This document shows, one piece after another, positions 61,109 through 64,000 of a stretch of DNA of 64,000 nucleotides. Origin of the DNA: Rhodobacterales bacterium 56_14_T64 (lineage in GTDB: Bacteria; Pseudomonadota; Alphaproteobacteria; Rhodobacterales; Rhodobacteraceae); assembly GCA_002162795.1 (NCBI GenBank), contig MAAY01000057.1:1-64000 (forward strand), in the 5' to 3' direction. Each line of letters starts with the position of its first letter. Position 1 is the first letter of the stretch. The notes under the pieces were generated by a model. That model worked only from the letters and a program-made list of their open reading frames with translations. It searched no databases and had not been told where the DNA came from. The position numbers and the translations under genes were made by a program.

Positions 61109-63964
61109 TTACTGCTGCTCAGGTATTAAGATTTCTCTTTTACCAACGTGGTTTGCAGGCGAGACAAGGCCCTCGTCCTCCATCTTCTCGACCAGCCTCG
61201 CGGCCTTGTTATAGCCAATGGCAAGTTTCCGCTGAATATACGAGGTCGAACATTTGCGGTCGCGGGCCACAATCTGCACCGCAGTGTCATACAGCGCGTC
61301 TTCGGTAGTGGTGTTGCCGCCGGTCAGCCCCAGAACCGCATCAATGTTGCTGGCGCTATCATCATCCGGAGCATCCAGAACGTTGCTCATGTATTCCGGC
61401 GGGCCAAAGGCCTTGAGGTGATTGACGACCTCCTCGACCTCCTCATCCGAGACAAAGGGACCGTGACAACGGGTGATCTTGGCGCCACCCGCCATATAGA
61501 GCATGTCGCCCATGCCCAGCAGTTGTTCAGCACCCATTTCACCCAGGATTGTGCGGCTGTCGATTTTCGAGGTCACCTGGAACGAAATCCGGGTGGGGAA
61601 GTTGGCCTTGATGGTACCGGTGATCACATCAACCGATGGGCGCTGTGTGGCCATGATCAGGTGGATCCCCGAGGCCCGCGCCATCTGCGCCAGACGCTGA
61701 ATGCAGGCTTCGATTTCCTTGCCAGCCACCATCATCAGGTCGGCCATCTCATCGACGACCACCACGATATAGGGCAGCACCTCGGGTGCGAATGCTTCGG
61801 TTTCGAATAGCGGTTCGCCGGTGTCATCGTCAAATCCGGTCTGCACCGTGCGGGTGAACATCTCGCCCTTGTCCAAGGCCTCGCGCACCCGGCCGTTGAA
61901 GCCTTCGATATTGCGCACGCCCATTTTTGACATCTTACGATAGCGGTCTTCCATCTCGCCGACGGTCCACTTCAGCGCCACAACTGCCTTTTTCGGGTCA
62001 GTTACCACTGGCGACAACAGATGCGGGATGCCGTCATAGACCGACAGTTCCAGCATCTTGGGGTCAATCAAGATCATCCGGCATTCAGCCGGTGTCAGCT
62101 TATACAGCAGTGACAGGATCATGGTGTTGATCGCCACCGATTTACCGGACCCGGTCGTACCCGCGATCAGCAGGTGAGGCATCTTGGCAAGGTTGGCAAC
62201 AACCGAGTCGCCGCCGATGTCTTTGCCCAGTGCCAGTGGCAGGCTCATGGTGCTATCGCCGAAATCACGCGATGCAAGGATCTCGCGCAGCACCACTTTC
62301 TCGCGGTTCTCGTTAGGCAATTCGATACCAATAACCGAGCGGCCGGGCACCGTGGAAACCCGCGCAGACAGGGCAGACATCGAACGGGCGATATCATCGG
62401 CCAGACCGATCACCCGGCTGGCTTTCAAACCCGGCGCTGGTTCCAACTCGTACATGGTGACCACAGGGCCGGGACGAACCGCAACGATCTCGCCCTTGAC
62501 GCCATAATCGTCCAGCACGTGTTCCAGCATGCGGGCGTTTTCTTCCAGCGCCTCATCACTCAGGTGGTGGCGCTCGACGCTCTCCGGGTTGGACAGCAGG
62601 TTCAGTGGCGGCAGTTCAAAACCGTGGTCACCGTCCTCGAACACCAAGCCGGGCTGAGCCTCGGCAATGGCACGGGTCGAAGGCACTACTGGCTTTAGCA
62701 CCGGCTGTTCAACCACCGATTTGCGTGGCTCGGCCACCGGCAAGTCCATCGGTGCGCGCGGCATCGCTGCCTGCGGCATTGGTGCGATGGACACCTCATC
62801 ACCAAAGTCGTTATTTTGCGGGGCCATGACGGGCGGCTGCACATGATGTGCTGTCATCGGCGGCTCAGGTGGCAAACCATCCAGCGGCGACTGGGGATTG
62901 AAAACCAGCGGCTCTGGACGGCGGCCGCGTCCCTTGGTCAGGGGTAGGTTGGGGTCTTGCTCGGGCGGCAGATCGGCGGCGCGGCGTTCACGCACAGCAT
63001 CGGCAATCTTGGCTGCGATCCGGTCATCTCCGGGCATACCATCCAGTTCAACTGTCGAATGCTGCTCAACCAACTCTGGTTCCGGCATGGTCATCGGTTC
63101 GGACCGGCGGATCAGGGACGGCATCCGTGACAGCAGCCCACCACGTTCGGGTGTCGGTTCTTCGACAACGTCTTCGATGACAGCCTCGGACGCAGGAACC
63201 ACGCCGTAGCGGTCCATGGTTTCGATCACTTCGGGTTCACCAATCTCTTCGGCTCCGGCGCGTTCAGCCCGCTGAGCACGATAGTTCATCGCAGCGTGCA
63301 ATCCACCGGTTGCACCACGCCCCAACAGGGTCGCGAGGGCGCCGTAAGCCATGATCACACCAATCACCATGAAGCGGCCGGCGCGGGCCAACTCAGGGCG
63401 GGTAAAGCCCAATACAAAAGCCCCAAGAGCCAACATGCCCAGCGCGGTCAGCAGCGTCATCAGTTTGACAGTAATCACATAGCTGATCGGCGACAGGGTC
63501 AGAAAAGCGCCCATCACTGTGTCGCCAAACAACCCACCTAGACCAAAGTTATGCGTGACACGCCAAATCTCATCGGGAACCAGAGTGGCGGCGTAGACAG
63601 AACAAAGAGCAACCGCAATTGGTGCAAAGATCATCCGGGTCATCGCCCGATCTTCGCCCCAGTGAAGGGCAAACCGCGCACCCCACATCAGCAGGATCAG
63701 CGAAATCGCCCATGCGCCCTTGCCGACAATCATGAACAGCAACGCGGTAATGGAGGCACCGGGACGTCCCATCCAGTTTTGTACTGGAGCGTCAGTCGAC
63801 ACCCACCAATTGGGATCTTCCGGCGTATAAGAACCGATCATTGCAGCAGCCATCAGGCCAGAGACGATCAGCAAAATGCCGATCAGTTCTTTGCCTCGTT
63901 TTTCGATAGCTGCTTGCATATTACTGTCCAACAGCGGGTCGCGACTGCGTGTTTCAAATGCCAT
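61109..63964 (-). CDS. ftsK: DNA translocase FtsK
   Basis: A 951-residue FtsK/SpoIIIE ATPase. The N-terminus has four membrane helices ([80 protein letters not shown]), followed by a Pro/Glu-rich linker (about residues 215-440), the motor with Walker [15 protein letters not shown] and Walker [14 protein letters not shown], and a C-terminal gamma winged-helix ([28 protein letters not shown]) that reads KOPS. It pumps and aligns chromosome ends at the septum. The ATG at 63964 lies 36 bases from the window edge. Confidence 0.96.
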   Translation of the reverse strand: MAFETRSRDPLLDSNMQAAIEKRGKELIGILLIVSGLMAAAMIGSYTPEDPNWWVSTDAPVQNWMGRPGASITALLFMIVGKGAWAISLILLMWGARFALHWGEDRAMTRMIFAPIAVALCSVYAATLVPDEIWRVTHNFGLGGLFGDTVMGAFLTLSPISYVITVKLMTLLTALGMLALGAFVLGFTRPELARAGRFMVIGVIMAYGALATLLGRGATGGLHAAMNYRAQRAERAGAEEIGEPEVIETMDRYGVVPASEAVIEDVVEEPTPERGGLLSRMPSLIRRSEPMTMPEPELVEQHSTVELDGMPGDDRIAAKIADAVRERRAADLPPEQDPNLPLTKGRGRRPEPLVFNPQSPLDGLPPEPPMTAHHVQPPVMAPQNNDFGDEVSIAPMPQAAMPRAPMDLPVAEPRKSVVEQPVLKPVVPSTRAIAEAQPGLVFEDGDHGFELPPLNLLSNPESVERHHLSDEALEENARMLEHVLDDYGVKGEIVAVRPGPVVTMYELEPAPGLKASRVIGLADDIARSMSALSARVSTVPGRSVIGIELPNENREKVVLREILASRDFGDSTMSLPLALGKDIGGDSVVANLAKMPHLLIAGTTGSGKSVAINTMILSLLYKLTPAECRMILIDPKMLELSVYDGIPHLLSPVVTDPKKAVVALKWTVGEMEDRYRKMSKMGVRNIEGFNGRVREALDKGEMFTRTVQTGFDDDTGEPLFETEAFAPEVLPYIVVVVDEMADLMMVAGKEIEACIQRLAQMARASGIHLIMATQRPSVDVITGTIKANFPTRISFQVTSKIDSRTILGEMGAEQLLGMGDMLYMAGGAKITRCHGPFVSDEEVEEVVNHLKAFGPPEYMSNVLDAPDDDSASNIDAVLGLTGGNTTTEDALYDTAVQIVARDRKCSTSYIQRKLAIGYNKAARLVEKMEDEGLVSPANHVGKREILIPEQQ

Positions 63965-64000
63965 GCCTACCTCGGTTCCTCATTTGGGCCATTGCCTGCT

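Noticed and set aside
1-64000. CRISPR arrays, insertion sequences, prophage genes, toxin-antitoxin pairs
   Set aside because: I found no regularly spaced repeats, transposase or integrase motifs, phage structural genes or recognisable toxin-antitoxin pairs in the window.

Overview
The window is chromosomal DNA of an alphaproteobacterium, almost certainly a marine Rhodobacterales / Roseobacter-clade member. Supporting this are the high-GC coding sequence, the gene neighbourhoods (mutL-rmuC; rsmB-heparinase-like-purH-lspA-DUF3035 lipoprotein-two M16 peptidases; dapB/rbfA/truB/rpsO; ftsK-lolA) and families typical of that clade (DUF1674/SdhAF4, DUF3775, DUF1643, ALDH16, membrane-anchored LuxR protein, small RTX protein). 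I see no IS element, prophage, CRISPR array, rRNA or intact tRNA. The window is mostly core chromosome with small accessory inserts.

Layout. 0-6 kb: end of a sulfatase, a WGR mini-protein, an M20 amidohydrolase, then a histidine phosphatase, a GST-like protein and both saccharopine dehydrogenases (lysine catabolism). 6-11 kb, minus strand: mutL, rmuC, a membrane class III nucleotide cyclase. 11-15 kb: a four-gene TroA-type Mn/Zn/Fe ABC importer preceded by two Fur-family-like dyads, divergent from deoC and an ALDH16-type double-domain aldehyde dehydrogenase (deoxynucleoside to acetaldehyde to acetate). 18-28 kb: rsmB, a heparinase II/III-like protein, purH, lspA, a lipoprotein and an M16 peptidase pair (one active, one lacking the zinc motif). 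27-33 kb: dapB, rbfA, a phosphodiester-glycosidase-like protein, truB, a DUF1643 protein, an RTX protein and rpsO. 32.7-36.2 kb: an accessory block (PLP decarboxylase, ArsR regulator, DMT exporter, possible PL7-like secreted protein) separates rpsO from pnp. 38.7-41.7 kb: small membrane or exported proteins of unknown role, a membrane-anchored LuxR protein and a GT25 glycosyltransferase. 41.7-50 kb: peroxiredoxin, aldehyde dehydrogenase, SDR, a glyoxalase-superfamily protein, an alpha-1,2-fucosyltransferase, a RluA-type synthase, an NTF2-like protein, an SGNH hydrolase and RarD. 50-56 kb: a dimethylglycine/sarcosine dehydrogenase-like flavoprotein with its GlxA-type regulator, free-Met-(R)-sulfoxide reductase, thiolase, and a STAS/anti-sigma kinase pair. 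56.8-64 kb: gamma-glutamyltransferase, hspQ, an AEC transporter, a lipoprotein lytic transglycosylase, lolA and ftsK.

The most interesting unexplained signal is non-coding: a composite element found four times just downstream of stop codons, always in the same orientation relative to the gene before it. It consists of about 30 nt (TCTTCATCTGG, then AAATATCC, then a CGGAGG-like end) followed by a GC-rich hairpin. Two further families of hairpin repeats (one pair of copies sharing 27 of 28 nt, and a GCCCGGC/GCCGGGC pair) also sit directly after stop codons. Among proteins, the exported PL7-like protein, the ABC permease with a winged-helix-like tail, and the 38.7-41.7 kb surface-protein cluster deserve follow-up.
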